Shown here: in pieces, positions 15,070 to 23,673 of the stretch
Numbering within the stretch: position 1 is the first letter of the stretch
Layout: every line of letters starts with the position of its first letter
NCBI GenBank assembly: GCA_023411715.1
Contig: JAEYOM010000034.1
Location: forward strand, 1-32,664
Reading direction: 5' to 3'
DNA length: 32,664 bases
From: Bacillota bacterium
GTDB taxonomy: Bacteria > Bacillota > Clostridia > Acetivibrionales > DTU013
The notes under the pieces: generated by a model
Seen by the model: only the letters and a program-made list of their open reading frames with translations
Told to the model about the DNA's origin: nothing
The model's database searches: none
Position numbers and translations under genes: made by a program

Positions 15070-17277
15070 ATGAGTAATATTAGTTCGGTATATAACAACG
15101 TTACCAGATTGACGGGCCTTTCAGGGCTTGATGTAGACAGCATTGTAGAAAAGCTGATGACGGTTGAGCGTGCGAAGGTGGACAAAGTCTCGCAAGCCAG
15201 GCAGTTGCTTATATGGAAGCAGGATAAGTACAGGTCCATTACCAGCGCTCTCCAAAGCTTTAACAATACTTATTTCAACTCGCTCCAAGCTGCGACGGAT
15301 ATGCGGTCTGCCTCGGTTTATAGCGCTTTTGCCTTCAAATATGACGGCGCGGACACATCATCCTATTTCACAGCCACAGCAAATTCTGATGCAAGAGCCG
15401 GAGATTATACGATTAAAAGCATTCAAACTGCATTGGTAGCTAAGGTTACGGGCAGCTCTGCGGCGGGGAGTGTCACCGGTAGTTTGCCAGTTGCGGATGT
15501 CAGCGGGATCAGCAGCAGCGCGGATAATAACAGAATACGGGTTACGTTTAACGGAACGACAAAAGAGATTAAGATTAAGGAAAACCCGACAGATATCGCG
15601 GATCTGGTAAGAGACATTCAAACCCAGCTGGATGCGGCTTTTGGAAAAGATAAGATAACGGTTGAAGAAAGTGCCGGTAAACTTACCTTTAATACAAGCA
15701 ATACGAATACGCTATCCATGTCCAATGCCGCTAACATAGGATACAGCAGTATCTTCGGTGGCGATCTCAGTTCAGGTCTGACAGTAAGTCCTATGGACTA
15801 CAGATTCAAGATTACACTCGGCACTACAACGAAGGAGTTTGAACTCCCTTCCGGGAGCAGCTATGCAAATGCTGACGAAGTCGTATCAGCCTTGCAGGGC
15901 CTGGTGGATGATAGTGTAAATGGATTTGGAAGCGGCAAGATTACCGTAAAAAATGTCAAAAACAAAATTGTGCTGGAAAGTGTGGATACATCTGTGTCGG
16001 TCAGTGCATCTGATGTTGAAAGCAAGGGGATGGAAGCGCTTGGTTTTACTTCCGCAGTTGTTTCTAACAAGCTTAGCCTGAGTGCGAAGCTGTACGACAT
16101 ACAGAATAATTTTACTAATCCCCTCACGCTGAGCGGAAATGGGGATGACATCAGCTTTGTCATCAACGGCCAGACCTTTAATTTTAATTCGAAAACAGCT
16201 TCCATCAATAACATTATCTCCACTGTAAATTCCAATAAGGATGCCAATGTGAAGATGAGCTATGACAGCACCAATGACAAGTTCATTTTGGAGTCGAAAA
16301 CAACAGGAGTTACATCCACCATCACAGCAAGCGACGTTTCAGGCGGTCTTCTCGGTTCGCTTTCCCTCACGGCGACAGACGTGAAAGGGCGCGATGCAAG
16401 CATGATTTTTAACGATGGAATCAATGGTGATCAGCTGGTTACCCGTACCACTAATGTCATCACCATCGGCGGCATGACCTTTAATTTGATTAAGGATAAT
16501 GCCGGTTCAGTGAATCTTTCCGTCAATTCCGATCCAAACAAGGCTGTTGATTTGATTAAGGGATTCGTAGCGAAATATAACGAGCTGCTGGATACCATCA
16601 ATGGGGAGATTAGTGCAGACCGGGAGTATGACTACGAGCCTCTCACCGATACACAAAAAGAGAGCATGACGGAGGATCAGATCAAACAGTGGGAAGACAA
16701 GGCTAAAAGCGGGCTGCTGTCAAATGACAGCAAAATCAGGGCAATTGTTACCAATATGCGCAATGCTCTGGTGGAAACCGTTCAGGGCGCAGGCCTGTCT
16801 CTCTCTGATATAGGCATAAAATCGAGCTCATGGCTTGACAAAGGCAAATTATATATTGACGAAAACAAGCTGAAGACAGCATTGAGCGAGAAGCCCGACC
16901 AAGTGCTCAGCCTGTTTACGCAGGTATCGGATGTTTCTTATAATGAAGCCGCCACTGACTCGGCTAAAAGGTCCGAAAGATATAAAGAATCCGGGCTGAT
17001 CAGCAGATTGTCCGATATAATACAGGACAATATCCGTACGACGACGATAAACAATCAGCGAGGAATTTTGCTGGAAAAAGCCGGCATGACCGGAGACAGG
17101 TCGCAGTATAACAATATTCTTTATAATCAGATTTCAGATTATGATGAAAAGATCGCGGAGCTAAATGATCAGTTATCTAAGAAGGAAGATAGCTACTATT
17201 CCCAGTTTGCACAACTTGAAACCCTGATCAGCAGCATGAATAATCAGAGCAGCTGGCTGGCGCAGCAGTTTGCATAA
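15070..17277 (+). CDS. fliD: Flagellar filament cap protein FliD
   Basis: The N-terminus has the FliD_N signature (RLTGLSGLDVDSIVEKLMTVERAKVDKVSQARQLLIWKQDKYRSITSALQSFNNTYF), and the C-terminus the FliD_C helices (GFVAKYNELLDTINGEI... GLLSNDSKIRAIVTNMRNALV... LSDIGIKSSSWLDKGKLYIDENKLKTALSEKPDQVLSLF ... YDEKIAELNDQLSKKEDSYYSQFAQLETLISSMNNQSSWLAQQF). At 735 aa it is well above the roughly 500 of B. subtilis, with extra Ser/Thr-rich beta repeats in the middle (residues 110-480). It caps the growing filament and folds exported flagellin. fliS follows after 37 bases. Confidence 0.95.
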   Translation: MSNISSVYNNVTRLTGLSGLDVDSIVEKLMTVERAKVDKVSQARQLLIWKQDKYRSITSALQSFNNTYFNSLQAATDMRSASVYSAFAFKYDGADTSSYFTATANSDARAGDYTIKSIQTALVAKVTGSSAAGSVTGSLPVADVSGISSSADNNRIRVTFNGTTKEIKIKENPTDIADLVRDIQTQLDAAFGKDKITVEESAGKLTFNTSNTNTLSMSNAANIGYSSIFGGDLSSGLTVSPMDYRFKITLGTTTKEFELPSGSSYANADEVVSALQGLVDDSVNGFGSGKITVKNVKNKIVLESVDTSVSVSASDVESKGMEALGFTSAVVSNKLSLSAKLYDIQNNFTNPLTLSGNGDDISFVINGQTFNFNSKTASINNIISTVNSNKDANVKMSYDSTNDKFILESKTTGVTSTITASDVSGGLLGSLSLTATDVKGRDASMIFNDGINGDQLVTRTTNVITIGGMTFNLIKDNAGSVNLSVNSDPNKAVDLIKGFVAKYNELLDTINGEISADREYDYEPLTDTQKESMTEDQIKQWEDKAKSGLLSNDSKIRAIVTNMRNALVETVQGAGLSLSDIGIKSSSWLDKGKLYIDENKLKTALSEKPDQVLSLFTQVSDVSYNEAATDSAKRSERYKESGLISRLSDIIQDNIRTTTINNQRGILLEKAGMTGDRSQYNNILYNQISDYDEKIAELNDQLSKKEDSYYSQFAQLETLISSMNNQSSWLAQQFA

Positions 17278-17314
17278 ATACGTTTCAGCTAATATAAAAA
17301 TATGAGGAGCGCTT

Positions 17315-17725
17315 ATGTTTTCTTCAAATGCAAATGATACTTATAGTATGTACAAACAGAATTCCATTATGACCTCAAGCCCCGAAGAATTGACTCTGAT
17401 GCTTTATAACGGGCTGGTTAAATTCATAATGCAGGCTCAGAAGGCAATTGAGGAAAAGGATATACAGAAGGCCAATGAAAGTATAAAAAGAGCTGAAGAT
17501 ATCATTTCAGAGTTTCAGGCAACGCTGGATATGCAGTATGAGTTGTCAAAAGGTCTGGCTATGCTGTACGATTATTTCATGGACAGGCTCGTAGACGCTA
17601 ATATGAAAAAGGATGCGGCAATCCTCGAAGAGGTACTGCACTTTGTAAAGGATCTCCGTGACACCTGGGCGCAGGCCATGAAGCTGGCTAAGCAAAACAG
17701 CAAACCGCTTGAAATGGCAACATAA
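17315..17725 (+). CDS. fliS: Flagellin export chaperone FliS
   Basis: A 136-residue four-helix protein: YSMYKQNSIMTSSPEELTLMLYNGLVKFIMQAQKAIEEKDIQKANESIKRAEDIISEFQATLDMQYELSKGLAMLYDYFMDRLVDANMKKD is a full FliS pattern. It binds the flagellin C-terminus in the cytosol and prevents early polymerisation. GAGGAGC precedes ATG 17315. Confidence 0.95.
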   Translation: MFSSNANDTYSMYKQNSIMTSSPEELTLMLYNGLVKFIMQAQKAIEEKDIQKANESIKRAEDIISEFQATLDMQYELSKGLAMLYDYFMDRLVDANMKKDAAILEEVLHFVKDLRDTWAQAMKLAKQNSKPLEMAT

Positions 17726-17779
17726 CAGGCCGACTCTGAATAATCCTCCAAATAGAGTACAGGATAGACAGGTGTATAT

Positions 17780-18265
17780 ATGAATTTATCTGCAGATAAA
17801 TATTTTGAAAGAATGAACGAGATCCTGGGGAAGAAGAAAGCTCTTCTCCAGGATATGCTTTCTCTGACGGAAGCCCAGACTCCGGCGATCACTTCCGATT
17901 CGCTCGATACGCTGCAAAAACTGATTTCTGAAAAGCAGCAAAAGATAGATGCAATCGATAAACTGGACGGGGAATTCGGCGTGTACTTCGAAAGGCTGAA
18001 AACGACACTAAATATAAAGAAGCTCGAAGATATGGATGCATCCATGTTCCCGGTAGCCGGCAGGCTAAAGGAAGGTACAGCTGAAATACTTGAGTTGGTC
18101 GGCAGGATCAGTAAAATCGAAAAGCAAAATAATGGAAAAAGTAAAGAACTTTTAAATACCATAGGCTCCAAGATTAAAAAGTTAAATCAGGGCATAAAAA
18201 TAAATAACGCTTACAATCCCGCACCTTCTGGGACATCCTCCTTTTTTCTGGACAAGAAAAAATAA
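17780..18265 (+). CDS. FlgN/FliT-like flagellar chaperone
   Basis: A 161-residue helical protein (YFERMNEILGKKKALLQDMLSLTEAQTPAITSDSLDTLQKLISEKQQKIDAIDKLDGEFGVYFERL) with the length and heptad spacing of FlgN/FliT export chaperones. It follows fliS as fliT does in B. subtilis, so a chaperone for FliD is the likely role; residue-level evidence for FliT itself is weak. The tail is Asn/Ser-rich and basic. A bidirectional terminator follows at once. Confidence 0.7.
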   Translation: MNLSADKYFERMNEILGKKKALLQDMLSLTEAQTPAITSDSLDTLQKLISEKQQKIDAIDKLDGEFGVYFERLKTTLNIKKLEDMDASMFPVAGRLKEGTAEILELVGRISKIEKQNNGKSKELLNTIGSKIKKLNQGIKINNAYNPAPSGTSSFFLDKKK

Positions 18266-18267
18266 AA

Positions 18268-18297
18268 AAAGACGCTTCATCAGGATGAAGTGTCTTT
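18268..18297. terminator. Bidirectional terminator between convergent genes
   Basis: AAAGACGCTTCATC pairs with GATGAAGTGTCTTT (one G-T pair) with a two-base turn. A-rich sequence on the left and T-rich on the right let it serve both the fliS-chaperone transcript (+) and the hydrolase transcript (-). Confidence 0.8.
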
Positions 18298-18331
18298 GTG
18301 TTTCAAATCATCAGTTCCGAATCATTAATGA

Positions 18332-19285
18332 TCACTCGGCGGGATAGACTTTGTCAAGGAAGGCGAATACTCTGTTAAGGTATTCGTCTTTATATTTAAG
18401 GAAACTCGTTGCATGCCCGTCGTCGCCCGTCTGCCAAAATTCGGCGCCTGAGGGATTCAGCTCCGAATACTTCTGATAAAGCTCTATGCTGTTCTCCACC
18501 GGTATTACCCTATCGTCCTTGCCATGGATCAATAACAGATGCGGCGGATTTTCCGCAGTTATAAGGTTTACCGGGCTGGCTTTCTTCATATCGATACTGC
18601 CGGTCACTTCGATACCGTAGGATATCGTCCGGTTAAAAAGTAAGGATGGCATGTGAGTCCATTTATTAAGGCTGCTGTTCAAATACGACCTGAGATCAGC
18701 ATAAGGACTGTCGGCTATTACAGCGTCCACCGAACTGCCGTCGGCCGCCGCAAGCAACGCAGCGTCTGCTCCCGTAGAGAAGCCCAAAAGTGTGACATGT
18801 GTGGAACCCTGATTTTTCATATATTTTATCGCGGCCTGTACGTCGGCTTTCTCACTGTAGCCGAAGGCATTGTCCTTGCCACCTGATTCCCCCGAATTTC
18901 TGAGGTCAAATGCAAATACGCTGTAGCCTTTGTTCAGAAACTCCTTGATGAGGTCCACCGTATCTACACCGAACTGCAGCCTGTTCTTCCCGTAGGAATG
19001 GACAAGGATGACTGCGCGGTCGCTGTTGTTGGCCTGGAACAGCCAGCCTTTAAGTATGATTGTCTCATCCGATCCTCTGAAGCTTATGTCCCTGTATTCT
19101 GGGACAATGTTCGAAGAAAATGTCCCTATGGGCTCTTTTTCCGGATGCAGCAGGGCCCAGCTTTCATAACCGGTGATCAGCACCACCGACAGTATTAAAA
19201 GAATAAGCAGAATGATAACGGTCAATACTATGTTCCTGGTTTTGTGCGTCTTTCTGACTGCATAGGTAACTCCGCTGATTCTCAT
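18332..19285 (-). CDS. Membrane-anchored alpha/beta hydrolase
   Basis: Residues 18-40 form one transmembrane helix (IVLTVIILLILLILSVVLITG), followed by an extracytoplasmic alpha/beta hydrolase of the YqkD/BAAT-like type. Visible landmarks: oxyanion region ILVHSYGKNR, FDLRNSGESGGK, nucleophile elbow LLGFSTGADAA (Ser170), acid in HGKDDRVIP (Asp257 or 258) and His291 in DDGHATSF. Substrate unknown; ester or peptide hydrolysis is expected. ATG 19285 has TGGAGGG nine bases upstream; the frame extends eight codons further to 19309 without such a site. It has a minus-strand sigma-A promoter that overlaps that of the next gene. Confidence 0.85.
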   Translation of the reverse strand: MRISGVTYAVRKTHKTRNIVLTVIILLILLILSVVLITGYESWALLHPEKEPIGTFSSNIVPEYRDISFRGSDETIILKGWLFQANNSDRAVILVHSYGKNRLQFGVDTVDLIKEFLNKGYSVFAFDLRNSGESGGKDNAFGYSEKADVQAAIKYMKNQGSTHVTLLGFSTGADAALLAAADGSSVDAVIADSPYADLRSYLNSSLNKWTHMPSLLFNRTISYGIEVTGSIDMKKASPVNLITAENPPHLLLIHGKDDRVIPVENSIELYQKYSELNPSGAEFWQTGDDGHATSFLKYKDEYLNRVFAFLDKVYPAE

Positions 19286-19337
19286 GCTGCAACCCTCCAA
19301 ATACGCCAATCATTATCCGTGATATATGATTCGCTTG

Positions 19338-19366
19338 TTGACATGCCATATATTTAATTTTATTAT
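19338..19366 (+). promoter_or_regulatory. Sigma-A promoter for the radical SAM gene
   Basis: TTGACA (19338-19343), 17 bases, TATTAT (19361-19366). Its -10 box overlaps, on the other strand, the -10 of the hydrolase promoter. Confidence 0.65.
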
Positions 19367-19390
19367 ATTTTTATTTAAATGTATTGTAAA
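19362..19390 (-). promoter_or_regulatory. Sigma-A promoter for the alpha/beta hydrolase
   Basis: On the minus strand TTTACA (19390-19385), 17 bases, TATAAT (19367-19362). The -35 differs by one base from consensus and the -10 is perfect. Confidence 0.65.
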
Positions 19391-19401
19391 GGTAAATTGC
19401 C

Positions 19402-20520
19402 ATGCTGTGTGATATTTGTCCGAGAGCCTGCAGTGCTGATAGAGTGAATAAAAAAGGTTTCTGTGGTATGGGGATAAACCCGGTCGTTTCAAGGGCTTTC
19501 CTGCATATGTGGGAAGAACCCTGCATAAGCGGGACACGGGGCTCCGGAGCCGTATTTTTTTCCGGATGCAACCTTAAATGTATTTTTTGCCAGAACCATG
19601 AAATAAGCCATGGCGGCCGCGGGAAGGAAATAACTGCCGGGGACCTCGCCGGTATATTCCTTACTCTTAGAGATAAGGGTGCGCATAATATCAACCTTGT
19701 AACCCCGACTCATTTTATTCCTTCCATTATCGAAGCTTTGGCGGCGGCGCGTGCCGGAACGACCTGCGGTAACACCGCCGGAACGACCGGCGGCGCAGTA
19801 ACGACCAGCGGCGGCGCAGTAACGACCGGCAGCGGCGCAGAAATGACCGGAGCCGACATCGCCGGAACGACCGGCGACAGCGCAGTAACGACCGGCAGCG
19901 GCGGAACGACCGGCGGCAGCGCAGTAACGACCAGCAGCGGCGCAGTAACGACTGGCAGCGGCGGAACGACCGCAATTATCAGCGATGGTCCGTGCCATGG
20001 TCTTGATATACCTGTCGTTTACAATACCAACGCTTATGAAAGCCTCAACAGCCTGAAGCTGTTGGAGGGGTCTGTGGACGTTTATCTTCCTGATCTGAAG
20101 TATGTGGGCCCGGAACTGTCGAAGGAATATTCGGGAGCGGAAGATTATTTCGAAAATGCTTCCGAGGCCATTTTGGAAATGTACAGACAGGCAGGCTCTC
20201 CCTTATTCGACAAAGACGGACTGATAAAAAGGGGCCTGATCGTACGCCATCTGGTACTGCCGGGGCATACGGCAGATTCGATCCGTGTACTCGAATGGAT
20301 CGCGGACAACCTGCCCAAAAGTATATATGTGAGTCTGATGAGCCAATTCGTGCCGTGCTATAAGGCAATTGGCCACCCCGTTCTTGACAGGCATATAACC
20401 CGGCATGAATACGAGAAGGTTATAAACAGGTTCGTAAAACTCGGTCTGAACGGGTATGCACAGGAACGTGATTCCGCTTCCGAACAGTATATCCCTGATT
20501 TTAACATAATCAAATTCTGA
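19402..20520 (+). CDS. Radical SAM protein of the PflX/COG1313 type with an internal repeat insertion
   Basis: The N-terminus has CDICPRACSADRVNKKGFCG (Cys 3, 6, 10, 21), typical of this family. The radical SAM cluster motif is C56-NLK-C60-IF-C63. The barrel continues with NINLVTPTHFIPSIIEAL and, after the insertion, IPVVYNTNAYESLNSLKLLEGSVDVYLPDLKYV and LVLPGHTADSIRVLEWIADNLPKSIYVSLMSQFVPCYKA. The family is annotated as pyruvate-formate-lyase-activating-like, but the true substrate is unknown. At 372 aa it is about 75 longer than usual because of a Thr/Gly/Ala/Ser repeat at residues 119-197. ATG 19402 has AAAGGT upstream. Neighbouring genes are functionally unrelated. Confidence 0.88.
   Translation: MLCDICPRACSADRVNKKGFCGMGINPVVSRAFLHMWEEPCISGTRGSGAVFFSGCNLKCIFCQNHEISHGGRGKEITAGDLAGIFLTLRDKGAHNINLVTPTHFIPSIIEALAAARAGTTCGNTAGTTGGAVTTSGGAVTTGSGAEMTGADIAGTTGDSAVTTGSGGTTGGSAVTTSSGAVTTGSGGTTAIISDGPCHGLDIPVVYNTNAYESLNSLKLLEGSVDVYLPDLKYVGPELSKEYSGAEDYFENASEAILEMYRQAGSPLFDKDGLIKRGLIVRHLVLPGHTADSIRVLEWIADNLPKSIYVSLMSQFVPCYKAIGHPVLDRHITRHEYEKVINRFVKLGLNGYAQERDSASEQYIPDFNIIKF
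19756..19992 (+). repeat. In-frame degenerate tandem repeat, mostly 21-bp units
   Basis: Copies of a unit such as ACGACCGGCAGCGGCGCAGT A (7 codons, peptide TTGSGAV) alternate with shortened 15- to 24-base variants, giving GTTGGAV, TTSGGAV, TTGSGAE, GTTGDSAV, TTGSG and so on. All length changes are multiples of three. GC content is far above the flanks. It lies where other family members have a short loop between a helix and the next strand. Confidence 0.85.
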
Positions 20521-20688
20521 CTTCTGCGCTTCTTTGGGGAATTATTTCCCTATTGCCAAAAGTCTGTCGCATTCTGCCAGGCCGTTAATACGGCATCCGA
20601 CATTCATAATTTTACTTAAAGGAAAAAAATATTACAAAATAGTATGGAAAATACTGGGATATTGTGGTAGAATTCAAACATGACTTAG

Positions 20689-20709
20689 ATATGTAAAATT
20701 ATTACATAT
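20689..20709. promoter_or_regulatory. Perfect dyad upstream of the kinase/tad operon (operator-like)
   Basis: Arms ATATGTAA (20689-20696) and TTACATAT (20702-20709) are separated by AATTA. The 21-base dyad lies 57 bases before the start codon. Its size fits a dimeric helix-turn-helix regulator site. No convincing -35/-10 pair is evident around it. Confidence 0.45.
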
Positions 20710-20766
20710 AAGGTATGCTATCACAAAAGATTAAAATACGACAGGATCACGGTTTGTGAGGTTATT

Positions 20767-22476
20767 ATGCAGTCAGGCGACTTTTTTAACGACAGATATC
20801 TTATAGAGGGTATACTCGGTCAAGGCGGCATGGGCACGGTTTATCTTGCGAGAAACATCAATACCGATACGTTTTGGGCTATTAAGGAATTCAACAGTCA
20901 GAATGGGCTCGATGTGGACTTTATGGCAGAGCCCAACCTGCTCAGAAAATTGGAACACCCTGCGCTTCCGAGATTATTCGACATTGTGGAGCAGGACGGC
21001 AAATTATATATGATATTTGATTATATCAATGGCATATCCCTTGATAAAAAGCTCGAATCGGAAGGCAGGATCGCTAGCGGGATCGTAATTGAATGGGCAA
21101 TCCAGTTGTGTAAGGCCCTTGAATATCTGCACGGTCAGGAGCCGAACCCGATCATATACCGGGATATGAAACCTTCAAATATTATACTGACCGGAAATGG
21201 AACTCTAAAGCTCATCGATTTCGGTATTGCGCGCGAATATAAGCCGAATTCCTCTGCAGATACGGTGTTTATAGGAACAAGAGGTTATGCGGCTCCTGAA
21301 CAGTATGGGACAGGTCAGACCGGTGCGGCTTCCGATATTTACAGCCTTGGTATTACGCTGCACCAGCTTTTGACGGGAAAGAACCCGGCAGAGCCCCCCT
21401 ACGGACTAAAGCCGATCAGGTATTACGATGATTCATTATCTCCCGTATTGGAGACCATTATTGAAAAATGTACCTGTGAAAATACTGAAGACCGGTATCA
21501 AAGCGCTTCCGAACTGCTTGCCAAACTGGAGGAGCTTCAGAACGGCGGGGAAATGCCGCGGCGGATAGCGGGACTTCAGGGATACGAATATGATTCGGTC
21601 AAATCAAGCCCCGGTTACAGTTTTCGTAAAATGATCATTACAGTATGGGATAATGCCGAATTTGGCTGCGAACTTGCATACGCTGCGGCTAAATATACCG
21701 GGAGCGAGGTGGTCCTGGCAGATCTTGACCTGCTGGCCCCTAAAGCGGATCTGTTCCTTAATGTCAGGAAGTTTCCCGCAATCGATCACAGGTCCTCCAT
21801 ATTCGGGCACTCCGGTCTGGACACGGCCATGGATGCTATCTCGAAGGGCGTGCTGACGTCAGGCTTTCTCCAGCAGTTGTCAATATCTAGGAAAGATCTT
21901 TCCAATCTGCATGTCATAACCGGAAACTACAGGCTCGATAATTATGAATATTACGATGAAGACAGCGTTCCGAAATTGATAGACAAGTGCTACCGAACCT
22001 TTGATATCATTATACTGCTGGTGAACAGGTCCATATATGACTCGTTTACATTGGCTTCACTGCTCAGATCCGATACTAATATTGCCGCGTTCAGAGGCGA
22101 CATTGATCAGTTCAGGGAATTCAACAGTTATATCGCCTTTCTTATGGATAAACAGCAGCTGCCTGAAGAAAACACCAAATTCGTGCTATTTGAGTATGAT
22201 AAGGCTTCAGGTATGAGCATTGCTGAGGCACGGGCGGCTACTCAGGGCAATCTACTGGGAAAGATATCGGTTAGCAGGAAGCGCGCTGCGTATAGAAACA
22301 TGAAAAGTGTCTATGTTTCGCATATGGAAAAGGGGATAGCTGACGAATATAAAAGCCTGCTCATTAAACTGGGGCTCCTTCCGGCGACCGGACTGATGAG
22401 CAGGGCAAGGCCCCTTGCCGGGCACTTTCGCAACAAGTCCGGAAGCGGGAAAAATAGTGCGTTGGAGGTTTCATAA
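20767..22476 (+). CDS. Ser/Thr protein kinase fused to a degenerate TadZ/MinD-like domain
   Basis: Residues 10-255 are a Hanks-type kinase with all catalytic parts: Gly loop GQGGMGTVY (19-27), Lys40 in WAIKEF, YRDMKPSN (Asp134, Asn139), DFG 151-153, GTRGYAAPEQ (activation/APE). Residues 287-540 look like a receiver-less TadZ/CpaE ATPase: strand MIITVW, then DNAEFGCELAYAAAKYTGSEVVLADLDLLAPKADLFLNV, where the loop that should be GGxGKS/T is DNAEFGCE, while the switch-like LADLDLLAP is kept, and later FDIIILLVN. It therefore probably lacks ATP hydrolysis there but may still localise the pilus machinery. No membrane helix. GTGAGG precedes ATG 20767; it runs straight into cpaF (next start adjoins its stop). 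Confidence 0.85.
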   Translation: MQSGDFFNDRYLIEGILGQGGMGTVYLARNINTDTFWAIKEFNSQNGLDVDFMAEPNLLRKLEHPALPRLFDIVEQDGKLYMIFDYINGISLDKKLESEGRIASGIVIEWAIQLCKALEYLHGQEPNPIIYRDMKPSNIILTGNGTLKLIDFGIAREYKPNSSADTVFIGTRGYAAPEQYGTGQTGAASDIYSLGITLHQLLTGKNPAEPPYGLKPIRYYDDSLSPVLETIIEKCTCENTEDRYQSASELLAKLEELQNGGEMPRRIAGLQGYEYDSVKSSPGYSFRKMIITVWDNAEFGCELAYAAAKYTGSEVVLADLDLLAPKADLFLNVRKFPAIDHRSSIFGHSGLDTAMDAISKGVLTSGFLQQLSISRKDLSNLHVITGNYRLDNYEYYDEDSVPKLIDKCYRTFDIIILLVNRSIYDSFTLASLLRSDTNIAAFRGDIDQFREFNSYIAFLMDKQQLPEENTKFVLFEYDKASGMSIAEARAATQGNLLGKISVSRKRAAYRNMKSVYVSHMEKGIADEYKSLLIKLGLLPATGLMSRARPLAGHFRNKSGSGKNSALEVS

Positions 22477-23673
22477 ATGCCAGTCGTCAAATCGCATCAC
22501 AAACTGTTCTACGAAGATAATTGCATTGCGGTCAGTAAAGCCGGCGATATTAATATGATCGTATCGGGTATTACGAACGATATCCTCAAGGAATGCCCGG
22601 AGCTGGTTGCGGATGTCTCGGCCGGACGGGCGGATCGCAGTGTTCTGGAGACTGCGGTCATCAAGGATATCGATCAGCGCAGGTATCACTTCGGTATATT
22701 CAGGGATGAGCTGATCCATAAGGTTTTCGATTTTATGTTCGGTTACGGCGAACTTCAGCCATACGTCGAAGAGGAGGATATCACCGACATCGACGGCACC
22801 AGGTACAACCAGTTTGTTATCAGGCGCCACGGAGTCAGGAGCAAGATCCCGGTGCACTTCGGAAACGAAAAGATATTCGACACATATTGCAAGCTCATTG
22901 CAATCCGTAATGGCGGTATATTGAACGAAAATGACAGCCATTGCAGGATCACAGATGAAAAGTACCGCCTCAGGATCAATGTATCTGTCAAGCCCAGGAA
23001 TATAGCGGGGCCTGCCATAAGCATCCGCAAGCACAGGAAGGTAAGCTATACGATCGATGACCTGAAAGGACTCGGTATGTTGGACGATGAACTTGCAGAA
23101 CTCTTAAGGAAGCTTTCTCAGACCGATGCCTCCATACTTTTCTGCGGCAAGGGCGCTGCCGGAAAAACAACGTTGATGCGGGCTTTTGTAAATATACTGC
23201 CTGAGATGGAAAGAGTCCTTATTGCCGAATCGGATGCGGAAATATATCCGGATAAGCCCTATTGCATAGAACAGAGGATAAAAAAGCAGAATGAGGGCGG
23301 GAGGCCCGTTACATTAAAAGATCTTGTAAAGGACGGACTTACAATGTCTCTCGATACTTACTGTGTCGGAGAAATAACGGGGGATGAGGCGTGGGACTTC
23401 GTGAAAGCCGCGTTTTCCGGCCACAGAGGCCTGGCTACGACACACTCGGAAAGCGCGTCGGATGCATTCGCGCGCTTGCTCACGCTCAGCAAGGGAGCCA
23501 ATATTGGCGAGAGTGAGAAGACTATCAAGGAAATGCTTGGCAAAAGCATCAATATTATTTTCTATCTTAAAGAATTTAAAGTAGTGGAGGTTCTGGAGGT
23601 TTTGGGCTACGACAGCCATAAGGATGAGTTCGGCTACAGGAGGCTATACCCTTCGAAGGGAGGAAACGGCTGA
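22477..23673 (+). CDS. cpaF: CpaF/TadA-type secretion ATPase
   Basis: A 398-residue VirB11/CpaF-like motor for Tad pilus assembly. The N-terminal domain includes YGELQPYVEEEDITDIDGTRYNQFVIRRHG (normally ITDIxVNG). Walker A is GKGAAGKTT (224-232), the Asp box LIAESDAEIY, Walker B-like CVGEITGDEAWDFVKAAFSGHRG with Glu299, and the His box ATTHSESASDAFARL. It should form a cytosolic hexamer acting on TadB/TadC. The start codon follows the kinase stop without a gap, with GGAGG inside the kinase gene; the stop overlaps the start of tadB (TGATG). Tight coupling indicates a fixed stoichiometry. Confidence 0.9.
   Translation: MPVVKSHHKLFYEDNCIAVSKAGDINMIVSGITNDILKECPELVADVSAGRADRSVLETAVIKDIDQRRYHFGIFRDELIHKVFDFMFGYGELQPYVEEEDITDIDGTRYNQFVIRRHGVRSKIPVHFGNEKIFDTYCKLIAIRNGGILNENDSHCRITDEKYRLRINVSVKPRNIAGPAISIRKHRKVSYTIDDLKGLGMLDDELAELLRKLSQTDASILFCGKGAAGKTTLMRAFVNILPEMERVLIAESDAEIYPDKPYCIEQRIKKQNEGGRPVTLKDLVKDGLTMSLDTYCVGEITGDEAWDFVKAAFSGHRGLATTHSESASDAFARLLTLSKGANIGESEKTIKEMLGKSINIIFYLKEFKVVEVLEVLGYDSHKDEFGYRRLYPSKGGNG

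Noticed and set aside
19489..19998. Minus-strand frame with Ala/Gly/Arg repeats opposite the radical SAM insertion
   Set aside because: The repetitive peptide merely mirrors the tandem repeat; the + frame has the radical SAM domain on both sides.
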